A DNA stretch of 64,000 nucleotides, from contig WYDT01000020.1 of assembly GCA_013122435.1 (NCBI GenBank), forward strand, positions 62,001 through 126,000. Reading direction: 5' to 3'. The stretch comes from Chloroflexi bacterium AL-N1 (GTDB lineage: Bacteria > Chloroflexota > Chloroflexia > Chloroflexales > Roseiflexaceae). Position numbers and translations under genes: made by a program. The notes beneath the pieces were generated by a model, which saw only the letters and a list, made by a program, of their open reading frames with translations, was not told where the DNA came from and ran no database searches. Positions 17,883 to 27,253 of this stretch are shown one piece after another (position 1 is the stretch's first letter; every line of letters starts with the position of its first letter).

Positions 17883-17911
17883 TTGACAAAGTCTGGGGCG
17901 AGTGCTATACT
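17883..17911 (+). promoter_or_regulatory. Consensus sigma70-type promoter of the LacI gene
   Basis: A perfect -35 TTGACA (17883-17888) and -10 TATACT (17906-17911) are separated by 17 bp. They lie just after the aldo/keto reductase stop codon, so the regulator has its own promoter. Transcription should start near 17918. Confidence 0.8.
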
Positions 17912-17927
17912 GCATCGCACGTGTTAC

Positions 17928-17939
17928 TTAATCGATTAA
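17928..17939. promoter_or_regulatory. LacI-type operator, probable autoregulation
   Basis: TTAATCGATTAA is a perfect palindrome with the CG centre typical of LacI-family operators. The symmetry extends to 17925-17942 with one mismatched pair. It lies about 10 bases after the predicted transcription start and 20 bases before the regulator's ATG, so the protein should repress its own gene. Confidence 0.65.
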
Positions 17940-17959
17940 CTAAGTTATTGGCCTCAGCG

Positions 17960-18985
17960 ATGTCGGTCACGATGAAACAAGTTGCTGCATATGCAAACGT
18001 ATCTGTCGCTACTGTGTCATATGTTCTGAATGGAACAGGTGTTGTGACTGAAGCAACCAAACAACGTGTCATGGCGGCGGTGTCGGCGTTAAAGTATCAA
18101 CCCCATCACGCTGCACGCAGCATGCGAGGTCGTAGCTACACCATCGGTTTAACGTTACCATCAGCGCCAGGACATCTGGCGAATCCAACCCTCTCAGAAT
18201 TTCTCTCTGGCCTTTCTGATGCGATTGCTGTACGAGGTTATTATCTCTTGCTTGCGACAGTCGATGATCAGGAACACGAGGTAGAAGTATCACTGGATCT
18301 GGTGCGTACAGGGCGGGTTGATGGTATGGTGTTACTCGATATGCAGGTGGATGACGCCCGTGCACATGCGTTGGCAGCGCAACAGGTTCCCCATGTGTGT
18401 GCTGGTTTTCCACCAGATACAAGCACCAGTCCCTTTGTTACTATCGATGGACATACGGGTGCAGTACAGGCGATACACCATCTGCTCAATCTAAGGCATC
18501 GGCGCATCGGCCTGATTCAACTGCCATCTGAGTTAGCTGATAGTGAACCACGGTATCTTGGCTACACCGAGGCGCTTGTGTCGGCAGGTCTGGAGCTTGA
18601 TCCCTTGCTCGTAGTAGAAGCAGGGCGTAATCAAGAGGATGGCTATCAGGCAATGGATGAGCTATTAGGCGCGCCAGAGCCACCAACGGCTGTGCTCGCC
18701 TGTAATGATGAGTTGGCTTTTGGGGCCATGCACGCGGCATTCAATGCAGGGTTGGAAGTAGGGCGTGACATTTCTGTAATCGGGTTTGATGATGTGCCAC
18801 TGGCGGCACATGTGCGTCCGTCACTTACCACCTTACGCCAACCACGTCTTGCATTTGGTGAGCAGATCGCTATGTTGCTGGTCGACGCCATTGAGCGTCG
18901 TGAGCGGCAATCGTGGCAGGTGATGCTGGAGACGCGCTTAGTTATTCGGCAATCAACGGGTCCAGGTCCGGTGGTGTCACATTGA
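17960..18985 (+). CDS. LacI-family transcriptional regulator
   Basis: The N-terminal helix-turn-helix reads MKQVAAYANVSVATVSYVLN, with the hinge AARSMRGRSYTIG. A periplasmic-binding-protein-like sugar sensor follows, with AVLACNDELAFGAM and ISVIGFDDVPLAAHVRPSLT. I start at ATG 17960 (342 residues); MKQV at 17972 is equally possible. The frame extending to 17858 would overlap the promoter and operator. It lies between the aldo/keto reductase and the sugar ABC ATPase and likely controls these, and perhaps the divergent GH31-ECF-sulfatase operon. I did not find a second copy of its palindrome upstream of GH31. Confidence 0.9.
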   Translation: MSVTMKQVAAYANVSVATVSYVLNGTGVVTEATKQRVMAAVSALKYQPHHAARSMRGRSYTIGLTLPSAPGHLANPTLSEFLSGLSDAIAVRGYYLLLATVDDQEHEVEVSLDLVRTGRVDGMVLLDMQVDDARAHALAAQQVPHVCAGFPPDTSTSPFVTIDGHTGAVQAIHHLLNLRHRRIGLIQLPSELADSEPRYLGYTEALVSAGLELDPLLVVEAGRNQEDGYQAMDELLGAPEPPTAVLACNDELAFGAMHAAFNAGLEVGRDISVIGFDDVPLAAHVRPSLTTLRQPRLAFGEQIAMLLVDAIERRERQSWQVMLETRLVIRQSTGPGPVVSH

Positions 18986-19049
18986 TGCCATTGTTTGAAA
19001 TAAGACACACAGGTTAGCATATGTATTGTATGTGCAAAGGAGCAATCTC

Positions 19050-20156
19050 ATGGCAAGCGTAACGTACGAGCGTGTTTACAAACGCTTTGGCGAAGTGACG
19101 GTTCTGAAGGATCTCAATATTGATATTCAAGACCAGGAGTTCCTGGTACTGGTTGGTCCATCTGGTTGTGGGAAGACCACCGCACTGCGCTGTTTAGCGG
19201 GTCTCGAAGAGATCTCTGATGGTGATATTCGCATCGGGGATCGGGTGGTAAACGATGTGCCTCCAAAAGACCGTGATATTGCGATGGTGTTCCAGAGTTA
19301 CGCGCTTTACCCACACATGTCAGTATATGACAACATGGCCTTTGGTCTGAAGTTACGCAAGACCCCCAAGGCCGAGATTGATCGGCGGGTAAAAGAAGCG
19401 GGTGAAATGCTTGAGATTGCACATTTGCTAGATCGCAAGCCTAAGGCACTCTCTGGTGGTCAGCGCCAGCGTGTTGCGCTTGGCCGTGCGATTGTACGTA
19501 ACCCGGCAGTTTTCTTGATGGATGAGCCACTTTCTAACCTGGATGCCAAGCTGCGTGTCCAAACACGTGCCACTATTTCTAAGCTCCATCAGCGCCTCAA
19601 GACCACGTTTATCTATGTGACCCACGACCAGGTCGAGGCGATGACCATGGGAACACGTATTGCCGTGATGAAGGATGGTATTCTTCAGCAGTTAGATTCA
19701 CCCCAGATGTTGTATGATAATCCTACCAATATGTTTGTTGCGGGCTTTATTGGTTCGCCATCAATGAACTTCTTCGAGGCCAAACTCGCACGTGGCGATG
19801 GTGGTGGTGTTGTGGCCGATTTTGGTGAATTCCAACTGCCTATTCCTGAGAATAGACTTGAAGCGGTCAGCAAAAGTGTTGGGAAAGATGTGTACTTTGG
19901 TATTCGCCCTGAAGACCTGCACGACATCCACTATGTGCCACGTGGTGTCGACGAAAGTGCAAAAATGATGGCCAAGGTGACGGTGTTAGAGCCATTGGGC
20001 TCTGAAGTCTATGTATTTGTGGAAGTTGGTGGGAAAGAGATGGTTGGCAAGCTTGATCCACGTACCGATGCACGGGTTGGTCAGCCCATCGAGATTATTG
20101 CCAATATGGATAAAATGCATATCTTTGATCGTGAGACCGAAAAGACGCTTACGTAG
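19050..20156 (+). CDS. Sugar ABC transporter ATPase, UgpC/MsmX type
   Basis: A CUT1-type ATP-binding subunit of 368 residues. Walker A is GPSGCGKTT, signature LSGGQRQRVALGRA, Walker B VFLMDEPLSNLD, and the H-loop THDQVEAMT. The C-terminal TOBE/MalK-like regulatory domain includes YFGIRPEDLHDI. The start at 19050 follows AAAGGAG by 7 bases. No permease or binding protein is linked, which fits multitask ATPases such as MsmX that serve several sugar importers. It follows the LacI gene and ends in a strong terminator. Confidence 0.9.
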   Translation: MASVTYERVYKRFGEVTVLKDLNIDIQDQEFLVLVGPSGCGKTTALRCLAGLEEISDGDIRIGDRVVNDVPPKDRDIAMVFQSYALYPHMSVYDNMAFGLKLRKTPKAEIDRRVKEAGEMLEIAHLLDRKPKALSGGQRQRVALGRAIVRNPAVFLMDEPLSNLDAKLRVQTRATISKLHQRLKTTFIYVTHDQVEAMTMGTRIAVMKDGILQQLDSPQMLYDNPTNMFVAGFIGSPSMNFFEAKLARGDGGGVVADFGEFQLPIPENRLEAVSKSVGKDVYFGIRPEDLHDIHYVPRGVDESAKMMAKVTVLEPLGSEVYVFVEVGGKEMVGKLDPRTDARVGQPIEIIANMDKMHIFDRETEKTLT

Positions 20157-20181
20157 CGATCCAGTCTACGGTTCAGAAGCT

Positions 20182-20215
20182 GAGGCTAGCATTGATATTG
20201 CTGGCCTCTTTTTTT
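20182..20215 (+). terminator. Intrinsic terminator after the sugar ABC ATPase
   Basis: A 10-bp stem (GAGGCTAGCA with its complement at 20199-20208, one G-T pair) has an 8-base loop and is followed by seven T. It closes the AKR-LacI-ATPase block. Confidence 0.9.
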
Positions 20216-20372
20216 GTTTTGGCCTCACCAACATAGTGCTTGCCGAACCCTCCTGTGTGAATTATACTATCTTTTGTATTACCCACATGATTTCATAAAG
20301 CGTACGAACTATTGTTGATTATTGGGTTGTTTCTGAAGATAGAGCCTTTCACGATTGGGAGAACAAACACTC

Positions 20373-21821
20373 ATGACAAGTACAAAACGGGTCATGTCTC
20401 ATCAAATATCTTCCGATGTCAATCGAGCGTTCATCGATATACTTAAAGCCATGCCACTTTTTGAGCAACTTTCAGATGAGCAGTGTGTATGGCTTATTCA
20501 TCATTCTGCGGTGGTTGCGCTTGATGCGGGGGCATATGTCTTTACCGAAGAACACCTTACGGACGCCTTATGGGTCTTGATATCTGGTGAGTGGCGTATT
20601 AGCAGACGTGTTGGTAATCAAGAGATTACCTTGGTGACTTCCAATCAACCTGGGACGTGGGCGGGGGTTATTCCGCTGATCGATAATCTCGAACCGGTGA
20701 GTGCGCTGATCTTACGAACAAGTCGTCTGTTGCGTATCCCGCTCGATGCGGTGACGCACATGTTGACAAATGGTTTTCCCATCGCCACCCATCTCCTTGA
20801 GGGGCTTCATTGGGGCACACGGAATTTTGAGGCACTTGTACGACAACAGGAAAAGCTCGGGGCGTTAGGACGATTATCGGCAGGTCTGGCACATGAGCTG
20901 AACAATCCAGCGTCAGCGGCCTGCCGTGCTGCTGAACAGTTGCGTGATGCGATTGACCAGCTTCAAGCGCGTTCGTTAGCACTGGGGGGATATGTCTGCA
21001 CATCAGAACAACAACAGGTGATTGAACAACTGCGCTGTGAAGCTATTGCCAGAGCACAGCACGCGTCTGTTCTTGATGCACTTGAACAAAGTGATCGTGA
21101 AGAGGCTCTGTTGTCATGGCTTGAAACCCATGCAGTGCCAGATAGCTGGTCGCTGGCGCCAGCATTTGTGCATGCCGGATTGGATGTGGCCTGGTTGCAG
21201 CGTGTTGCCGATCATGTTGCGCCTGTCGCGCTTGGTGATATGCTGACCTGGTTGCATGCCGGTTTAGAGACCGCAGTACTCGCACAAGAGGTAGATGTAA
21301 GTACTCGGCGTATCTTCACCATTATTAATGCTGTACGAGAATATTCTTTTATGGATCGTGCACCAGAGCAAGAAGTTGATATTCACGCTGGTCTTGACAA
21401 CACCCTAACAATGTTGTCGCACAAACTACAGCGTGTTGAAGTAATCAGAGAGTATGATTCTGCGCTACCGTCGATCACAAGTTCTGGTCGCGAACTGAAT
21501 CAAGTATGGACGCATTTGATCGATAATGCATGTTATGCAGTAGGGGAGCAAGGACATATCTGGCTTCGCACCATGTGTGATCACGATCAGATTGTTGTAG
21601 AGATTATTGATGATGGTCCTGGTATTCCACCCGAGATTCAATCACGTATCTGGGAGCCCTTTTTTACTACCAAAGATGTTGGTGCGGCCATTGGGATGGG
21701 TCTCGATATTGCTTACCGCATTGTGGTTGAGCGCCATGGTGGCCATATTCAGGTGCAATCACAACCAGGGAATACACGCTTTCAAGTTCGCTTGCCTATC
21801 ACTTACTCTTCAGAGACCTAG
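20373..21821 (+). CDS. Histidine kinase with N-terminal cyclic-nucleotide-binding domain
   Basis: A soluble sensor kinase of 482 residues. Residues about 25-140 form a cNMP-binding/CRP-like domain (MPLFEQLSDEQCVWLIHHS, LWVLISGEWRISRR). The phosphoacceptor His lies in LGRLSAGLAHELNNPASAA, a HisKA type of the ATP:guanido family. HATPase motifs are ELNQVWTHLIDNACYAV (N box), DDGPGIPPEI (G1) and MGLDIAYRIV (G2). There are no membrane segments. GGGAGAA lies 8-9 bases before ATG 20373. No response regulator is adjacent. The phosphate-binding cassette Arg is not obvious, so the ligand may not be a cyclic nucleotide. Confidence 0.85.
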   Translation: MTSTKRVMSHQISSDVNRAFIDILKAMPLFEQLSDEQCVWLIHHSAVVALDAGAYVFTEEHLTDALWVLISGEWRISRRVGNQEITLVTSNQPGTWAGVIPLIDNLEPVSALILRTSRLLRIPLDAVTHMLTNGFPIATHLLEGLHWGTRNFEALVRQQEKLGALGRLSAGLAHELNNPASAACRAAEQLRDAIDQLQARSLALGGYVCTSEQQQVIEQLRCEAIARAQHASVLDALEQSDREEALLSWLETHAVPDSWSLAPAFVHAGLDVAWLQRVADHVAPVALGDMLTWLHAGLETAVLAQEVDVSTRRIFTIINAVREYSFMDRAPEQEVDIHAGLDNTLTMLSHKLQRVEVIREYDSALPSITSSGRELNQVWTHLIDNACYAVGEQGHIWLRTMCDHDQIVVEIIDDGPGIPPEIQSRIWEPFFTTKDVGAAIGMGLDIAYRIVVERHGGHIQVQSQPGNTRFQVRLPITYSSET

Positions 21822-21883
21822 AGAGCGTATGCTTCTGATGTTCTTAAGCACCTCTTATCAGAAACGCTAGCTAAGGGAGAACG

Positions 21884-22939
21884 TTGATCGCTCGAACATG
21901 GATATGGATTGGCGGGGCTGCCCTCTTTGCCGGTGGACTTGCCGATCTAATTGGTTTGCCTGCTGCATGGATGCTTGGTCCTATGCTTGCCAGTATTTTC
22001 TTAACGATGCGAAAAGGGCTTTACGTGACAGTACCTCCCTGGCTATGGAGTGCATCGCTTGGTGTCATTGGCATGGCCGTGAGTTCTTCGTTTACACCAG
22101 AGGCTTTTGCGCTACTGGCCCAATCTTGGCTGCCGGTGGTGGCTGCGGTGGCTGTGGTGCTGGGGCTCAGCTTGGTGAGTGGGACTATTCTCGCACGTAT
22201 CAGCAACCTCGATCGTACGACAGCATTGCTGGGTAGTATTCCCGGTGTTGCTTCAGCCATGGTCGCTATGAGTGATGAGTTGCATGCTGATGCACGGTTG
22301 GTCGCATTTATCCAGTATGTCCGCGTCATTCTGGTTATTGTGTTGGCGTCGTTACTGGCACGTATCATTATGGGTCCCGCAGATGCCATGCGAGCTGACA
22401 CAAGTCATGTGCTTGTTGGTATAGGCTGGCAACAGTATATTATTACAATTGTGCCAACGGCCATTGGTATCTGGATTGGTGTACGTGTCGGTATTCCGGC
22501 TGGTGCGTTGATTGGCCCCGTTGTTATCGGGGCAGGGTTAGGGGTTGCGGGTATTGAACATGGTATTTGGCCACCGGGTGTATTACCTCTTGCGAATGCG
22601 GTGATTGGTATAAGCGTGGGATTGCGTTTTGATACCGTCGCATTGCGTCAGATTGGCCGTGCTGCAATACCTGTGCTTGCATGTATTGTGGGATTGATTA
22701 TGGCATGTGCCGGGGTGGGTCTAGCCCTCGCATATGCCATGCGTATCGATTGGTTGAGCGCGTACCTTGCAACGATGCCGGGTGGGCTGGATGCGGTGAC
22801 TATCGCGGCACTCGATACCGGGGCGCAAACGCCGATTGTTTTACTGGTCCACTTATTGCGGCTCTTTGTCATGGTTTCGATTGGGCCGCTGCTTGTGCGA
22901 CGGATGACGCAAAGTCCTGCAGCAGCCCCCAAGACATAA
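21884..22939 (+). CDS. AbrB-family membrane protein (putative regulator/transporter)
   Basis: A 351-residue polytopic protein made of two similar halves, each with the LIGLPAAWMLGPMLAS / VGIPAGALIGPVVIGAG type of motif, as in the AbrB (ammonia monooxygenase-like) membrane family. About ten helices can be drawn. The function of the family is poorly known and transport is suspected. The start is TTG at 21884, supported by AAGGGAGA six bases upstream; no ATG fits. It lies 62 bp after the histidine kinase on the same strand, so they may be cotranscribed. Confidence 0.75.
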   Translation: MIARTWIWIGGAALFAGGLADLIGLPAAWMLGPMLASIFLTMRKGLYVTVPPWLWSASLGVIGMAVSSSFTPEAFALLAQSWLPVVAAVAVVLGLSLVSGTILARISNLDRTTALLGSIPGVASAMVAMSDELHADARLVAFIQYVRVILVIVLASLLARIIMGPADAMRADTSHVLVGIGWQQYIITIVPTAIGIWIGVRVGIPAGALIGPVVIGAGLGVAGIEHGIWPPGVLPLANAVIGISVGLRFDTVALRQIGRAAIPVLACIVGLIMACAGVGLALAYAMRIDWLSAYLATMPGGLDAVTIAALDTGAQTPIVLLVHLLRLFVMVSIGPLLVRRMTQSPAAAPKT

Positions 22940-22957
22940 ACGATGTTAGAAGAGCAC

Positions 22958-24979
22958 TTAGAGCATGCCCCACTGTGCCAGAACGGTGACGCACCCAATG
23001 GCTGCCAAGGTTAGGATGGTATAGTAGACGCGCCCCCACGCCGACCAGTATTTTGCGATCCATGCCTGTGTTGTCATAATCAGCATGCCCACCGTGAGCA
23101 GCCCAACCAGCAGTGGCAAGATAAATAGTGGGAATGTAGAACGTGGCAGACCAAAGAAGAGAATAATGTCATTGCTCAAAACAAGATCTATTAAAACAAC
23201 GAAGATCGCTACGACAAAAACAAGTGCCAGTAGTGCATTCAGGGCCGCAATCCAGCGTGCTGTATGTGCACCGATAGGTATTTCTGCTTTGGGTTTGCGA
23301 CCGATCCATCGAATAAGGAAGGCAATTGGCCAGATCAGATAGAGTGAGAGAAGCACCAACATACTCAATAGGAGAATCACTGGTTGTAGCAATGAATCGC
23401 CAGTGACGAGGGTATTGATTGAATCTGTCATCACAATGCTGGTGGGTGTAAAGAACTCAGGTGCTTCTTGTTCGTCAATACAGGTTGCATCTGGTGGTAA
23501 CTCGGGATCTTCCAGAAAAGCAAAGATGATACTGGCAGAGCATTCACCATCTGTTGCTGCACCATGACCTACGGTAGGGAAGGTGAACAGATAACTTTGT
23601 TCAAGTGTACCTGCGGCAAGTTCAGCAAATGCGGGGGGCGTAATCGGGTCGAATCGACCAGAGAGCAGCAATGTGGGTATCTCACTACTCACAGGTTCAT
23701 CTACACTGGAACTTAATTCTTCTACATCCCATAGGTCACAAATCTGTGTGATAGCATCGATACTTAACAGACCACTCTCGGCAATCTCAGGGTAGATATC
23801 TTCAAGTGCAAGATCAGTAAGGTCAATATCGGCATCTTCAGAACAGACGACAGAGTAATACATCCCACTGCTAAAGGTGCGATCAAAATAGATGATGGGG
23901 AGTATCTGTGAGATAAAGGTGAAATCACCGTCACGTGCGTCGTAAATAATTTTGGGGAGTGCCGGAATAACATCGGTCTGATATAAAAATTGAAATAGCA
24001 CATCCAGCAGGTTATCCCCATCAAATACTGCGTCGTAGGTGTTACCTGTGATGGTATCTGTAAGTTCGATACGAGTTGGTTGTTCGTTGAGCGCTACAAC
24101 TGTCTCGAAGAAAACCCCTTCCAGATTAGGATAAGTGGTATTGCACTCTGAACTGTTCTCACATGCGTCGAAAAGCTCTCTAAATGCGCGATCCTGTGAG
24201 CGTGGTACTAGCTCAATGAAGTTGGTTTGGGTGGGTACGACCGCATCTATGATGACGCTCCGTAATGCGGTCGGATATTCACGCATCGTATGTAAGGCCA
24301 GCAGTGTTCCATACGACACACCATACAGATTAATCTGTTCGTAGCCTAGTGCCTCACGTATGGCGTTGACATCGGCGGCATTTTCAAGACTATCGTATGC
24401 AGAGAGGTTAATCCCTTCCCCCAGCAGTCGTTCGCGACATTCTTGCATGGCTTCAAGCGATAGCCGCAGATCCTCTTCATCACTCAACTCTTGTTCGATG
24501 GTCTCTGCTACCAGATCAACGGTTTCAAAACAGATGAGGTTGGGGTCAGCATTGAGTGTGCCACGTTGATCAAAAAGGACAATATCGCGATTAGTGCGGA
24601 GTGGGCTTTCAGGAAAAAGGAATTGGAGAAAGGTGTCAATAGTTGAGCCCCCTGGACCACCCTGTAGCATAAAGAGAGGATCAGCGGCAGGATTAGGATC
24701 GGTGCTTTTGATGATCGCAATGCCCAATTCAATGGTTGGTCCGGTAGGATTACTGTGCTCCTCGGGAACGGTGACAAACCCACATTCAAGGAGGTTGTAA
24801 TCTACGAAGAGGTCGAAGGTTAGCTCAAAATTGCAATCGGTGGGTGTGAATGTATTCGTTTGGGCCTGGAGTGGTATGACGTGTCTATGACTGTGGTAGA
24901 TGCTGGTAAGAATAATACCTATTGCAATCAATCGGCAGAAGAACTGGGCTCGGCGACGCGCTGTCGTGCTAAAGGTCAT
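22958..24979 (-). CDS. Exported alpha/beta hydrolase (tripeptidyl aminopeptidase-like) with C-terminal membrane anchor
   Basis: An N-terminal signal or anchor helix (FFCRLIAIGIILTSIYH) is followed by an alpha/beta hydrolase of the proline iminopeptidase/TAP type: VPEEHSNPTGPTIELGI, oxyanion region MLQGGPGGST, nucleophile GVSYGT, acid in SGRFDPITPP and His in PTVGHGAATD. Residues about 535-673 add four hydrophobic helices, unusual for this family, anchoring the enzyme at the outer face. Predicted to remove N-terminal residues or tripeptides. It is convergent with the AbrB-family gene (18-bp gap). Substrate not known. Confidence 0.8.
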   Translation of the reverse strand: MTFSTTARRRAQFFCRLIAIGIILTSIYHSHRHVIPLQAQTNTFTPTDCNFELTFDLFVDYNLLECGFVTVPEEHSNPTGPTIELGIAIIKSTDPNPAADPLFMLQGGPGGSTIDTFLQFLFPESPLRTNRDIVLFDQRGTLNADPNLICFETVDLVAETIEQELSDEEDLRLSLEAMQECRERLLGEGINLSAYDSLENAADVNAIREALGYEQINLYGVSYGTLLALHTMREYPTALRSVIIDAVVPTQTNFIELVPRSQDRAFRELFDACENSSECNTTYPNLEGVFFETVVALNEQPTRIELTDTITGNTYDAVFDGDNLLDVLFQFLYQTDVIPALPKIIYDARDGDFTFISQILPIIYFDRTFSSGMYYSVVCSEDADIDLTDLALEDIYPEIAESGLLSIDAITQICDLWDVEELSSSVDEPVSSEIPTLLLSGRFDPITPPAFAELAAGTLEQSYLFTFPTVGHGAATDGECSASIIFAFLEDPELPPDATCIDEQEAPEFFTPTSIVMTDSINTLVTGDSLLQPVILLLSMLVLLSLYLIWPIAFLIRWIGRKPKAEIPIGAHTARWIAALNALLALVFVVAIFVVLIDLVLSNDIILFFGLPRSTFPLFILPLLVGLLTVGMLIMTTQAWIAKYWSAWGRVYYTILTLAAIGCVTVLAQWGML

Positions 24980-25314
24980 AGTGATTACTGGTATCCTTCT
25001 ATCTATAATGGCTATTCTGGAAAGTGAAATGGTACTTATGTCGTAGTATCTAATTGATTATGCACTGTGTCAAGTGTCGCAAGTTGTAGAAATGAGAATG
25101 TTCATGGTAGAAGGTTCTATTTGACGGTGGTATATGAGTGGGCTATACTCGATAGAAGGTTAATGTTTCTATCGTGAACACAGTGGAGTGCAACTAGTGC
25201 TATTGCCTATCGTTGCGTGGTATATAATAACACTAAATGACGATGTGCAGGTGTGATCTCTACACTTGCGCTTTTTAATATTATGGCCATGATATGCCAT
25301 CTGGAGTTGTATGT

Positions 25315-26274
25315 ATGACAGTAATTCCCCCAGATACCCAACGTTTTTCACCGTACATTACGTTTACTCGTGAGGAATGGTCACACCTACGCAATTCAAC
25401 ACCAATGACGTTATCAGAAGATGATTTGAATGAGTTGCGTGGATTGAATGACAAAATTTCACTGGACGAGGTAGAGGAGATCTATCTACCGCTTGTTCGG
25501 TTGCTCCATCTGTACGTCAAAGCGATGCAATCGCTGTACCAGGTAACAGATACCTTCCTCGGCAATCACGTAGCGAAAGTTCCTTATATTATTGGCATGG
25601 CCGGCAGTGTTGCGGCTGGCAAAAGCACTACCGCACGTATTGTACAGGCGCTACTGTCACACAGCCCAGAGCATCCTCGTGTTGATCTGGTGACGACTGA
25701 TGGTTTCCTCTATCCTAACCATGTGTTACAGGAGCGGGGTATTATGCATCGCAAAGGCTTTCCTGAGAGTTACGATGTACGTGCTCTGGTGCGTTTTGTA
25801 GCGGACTTGAAGTCGGGATATCCCGAAGTTGTGGTTCCGGTCTACTCACACCTGACCTACGATATTGTGCCTGATCAGGTGCAGATCATTACTCAACCAG
25901 ATATTCTCATTCTGGAAGGTCTCAATGTGCTTCAAAGCAGCACGACGCTTTCCAAAGATGCGCCACGTGTATTTGTCTCCGATTTTTTTGATTTTTCGAT
26001 CTATGTTGACGCAGCAGAACACTATCTTGCGCAGTGGTATATACAACGTTTTTTACGACTACGTGAGACAGCTTTCCGTGATCCGCATTCATATTTTCGT
26101 CGCTACGCAGATCTGTCAATTCCTGAGGCGATTGATGTCGCAAACCGTATCTGGGATGAGATTAACGGGGCTAATTTGCGTGAGAATATCGCACCAACCC
26201 GCGAACGTGCGCGACTCATTCTGACTAAGGGAGAGAGTCACTTTGTACAAGAGGTGCGTTTGCGGAAGTTGTGA
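25315..26274 (+). CDS. coaA: Type I pantothenate kinase
   Basis: Phosphorylates pantothenate, the first step of coenzyme A synthesis. The P-loop is GSVAAGKST; further family marks are VTTDGFLYPNHVLQERGIMHRKGFPESYD, YSHLTYDIVPDQ and FLRLRETAFRDPHSYFRRYADL. The 319-residue length agrees with E. coli CoaA (316). I start at 25315 (MTVIPPDTQRF), with CTGGAG about 9 bases upstream, rather than the longer frame at 25294. The 315 bp upstream (24980-25293) are AT-rich and hold no gene that I can see. Confidence 0.93.
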   Translation: MTVIPPDTQRFSPYITFTREEWSHLRNSTPMTLSEDDLNELRGLNDKISLDEVEEIYLPLVRLLHLYVKAMQSLYQVTDTFLGNHVAKVPYIIGMAGSVAAGKSTTARIVQALLSHSPEHPRVDLVTTDGFLYPNHVLQERGIMHRKGFPESYDVRALVRFVADLKSGYPEVVVPVYSHLTYDIVPDQVQIITQPDILILEGLNVLQSSTTLSKDAPRVFVSDFFDFSIYVDAAEHYLAQWYIQRFLRLRETAFRDPHSYFRRYADLSIPEAIDVANRIWDEINGANLRENIAPTRERARLILTKGESHFVQEVRLRKL

Positions 26275-26343
26275 GTTGTTGAGAGTCATATGTATATATT
26301 TGACCTTGATTAGGGGTACGTTTGTGGTGGAGAACCATTGAAA

Positions 26344-26377
26344 TGCAAGGGATAGAAGTTGACCCCTATCCCTTGCA
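26344..26377. terminator. Perfect 12-bp hairpin between convergent genes
   Basis: TGCAAGGGATAG pairs perfectly with CTATCCCTTGCA across a 10-base loop. It sits between the convergent ends of coaA and the small secreted protein. No T-run follows on either strand, so termination would be of a non-canonical kind. Confidence 0.5.
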
Positions 26378-26396
26378 GAAGCATAATCCTACCTAA

Positions 26397-26981
26397 TTAA
26401 CAATTTTGACTGGACACAGGTGTTTTATTAAAATAGAGACGAGCACACCCACCTTTGTATACCTCAATCTCTGTAGTCACTGAGACCGATGTATTGATGC
26501 CGAAGCCATTATAACTGGCATTGACACGTGGTTGGAAAAGTAAGGTAACCCCCGAGTCATTGACCGTCGGATCTGCGCCATTACCAAAACGTGAGTCGCT
26601 GGTCTCAGCACCAGGCTGATAAACGGTGCTTCCTGCTGAATTAACAATCTGTATGGGGCCACTGTCCTGCCATACGAGCGAGTCATTCCAGCAAGCACGA
26701 TAACGGATGCGAATTTCATCGGATACAGGAACATTCATAGTGAACCAGAGAACCCTGACGGGATGCCAGTAGCCTATTCCCATATCGTAGTTTGCACATT
26801 GTGTCCCTTGTATATTTGCATCAGTGTCAGTTTGTTGAAACGATTCTGCTTGAGCGACAATGGTTCCGGTAATATTGGTATCAGGTGCTCCCTGCGCTAT
26901 TGTAGGAGCAAGGAGAACAACGGTGGCTAACACAAAACCAACGATGCGATAGAATACATTGTTTCGTAGTTGTAGCATCAT
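26397..26981 (-). CDS. Small secreted protein of unknown function
   Basis: A 194-residue protein with a clear signal peptide: a basic start, a hydrophobic core (IVGFVLATVVLLAPTIA) and a cleavage site near QGA-PD. The mature part is rich in Asn, Thr and Val, reads as a beta-sandwich (VRVLWFTMNVPVSDEIRIRY), and holds four or five cysteines that may form disulfides after export. I do not recognise the family. It is convergent with coaA and divergent from the XRE-STAND regulator 270 bp away. Confidence 0.65.
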   Translation of the reverse strand: MMLQLRNNVFYRIVGFVLATVVLLAPTIAQGAPDTNITGTIVAQAESFQQTDTDANIQGTQCANYDMGIGYWHPVRVLWFTMNVPVSDEIRIRYRACWNDSLVWQDSGPIQIVNSAGSTVYQPGAETSDSRFGNGADPTVNDSGVTLLFQPRVNASYNGFGINTSVSVTTEIEVYKGGCARLYFNKTPVSSQNC

Positions 26982-27135
26982 GAATCTCCCAAATAATCTA
27001 GAAATATCTGTACCGAGTCGTGTTGTTCCTAAGCCCTGGTCTCTGCGTACACAGTGTGGTATTTACTAATCTCATACCTATAGGTATAATGAGTATACAC
27101 GAGAGCAGGTTTGTAGTGAAGGGGAATAGGCATAC

Positions 27136-27171
27136 AAAAATGTACACAAAAATGTACACACAAATGCGTAC
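27136..27171 (+). repeat. Iterated 12-bp repeat upstream of the XRE-STAND gene
   Basis: Two perfect tandem copies of AAAAATGTACAC (27136-27147, 27148-27159) and one degenerate copy ACAAATGCGTAC (27160-27171) lie 83-118 bases before the start codon. Each perfect copy carries a TGTACA core. The regular spacing suggests an iterated protein-binding site, perhaps for autoregulation. Confidence 0.55.
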
Positions 27172-27253
27172 ATCATAGAATATGTGACATGTCAGTCTGT
27201 TGTGCAACGTTAGGTTGAGCATTATGTCTCGTCCAGAAGATAGGAGACGTACC

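Noticed and set aside
17858..17959. Longer N-terminus of the LacI regulator
   Set aside because: It would cover the consensus promoter and operator and adds 34 residues before the standard helix-turn-helix.
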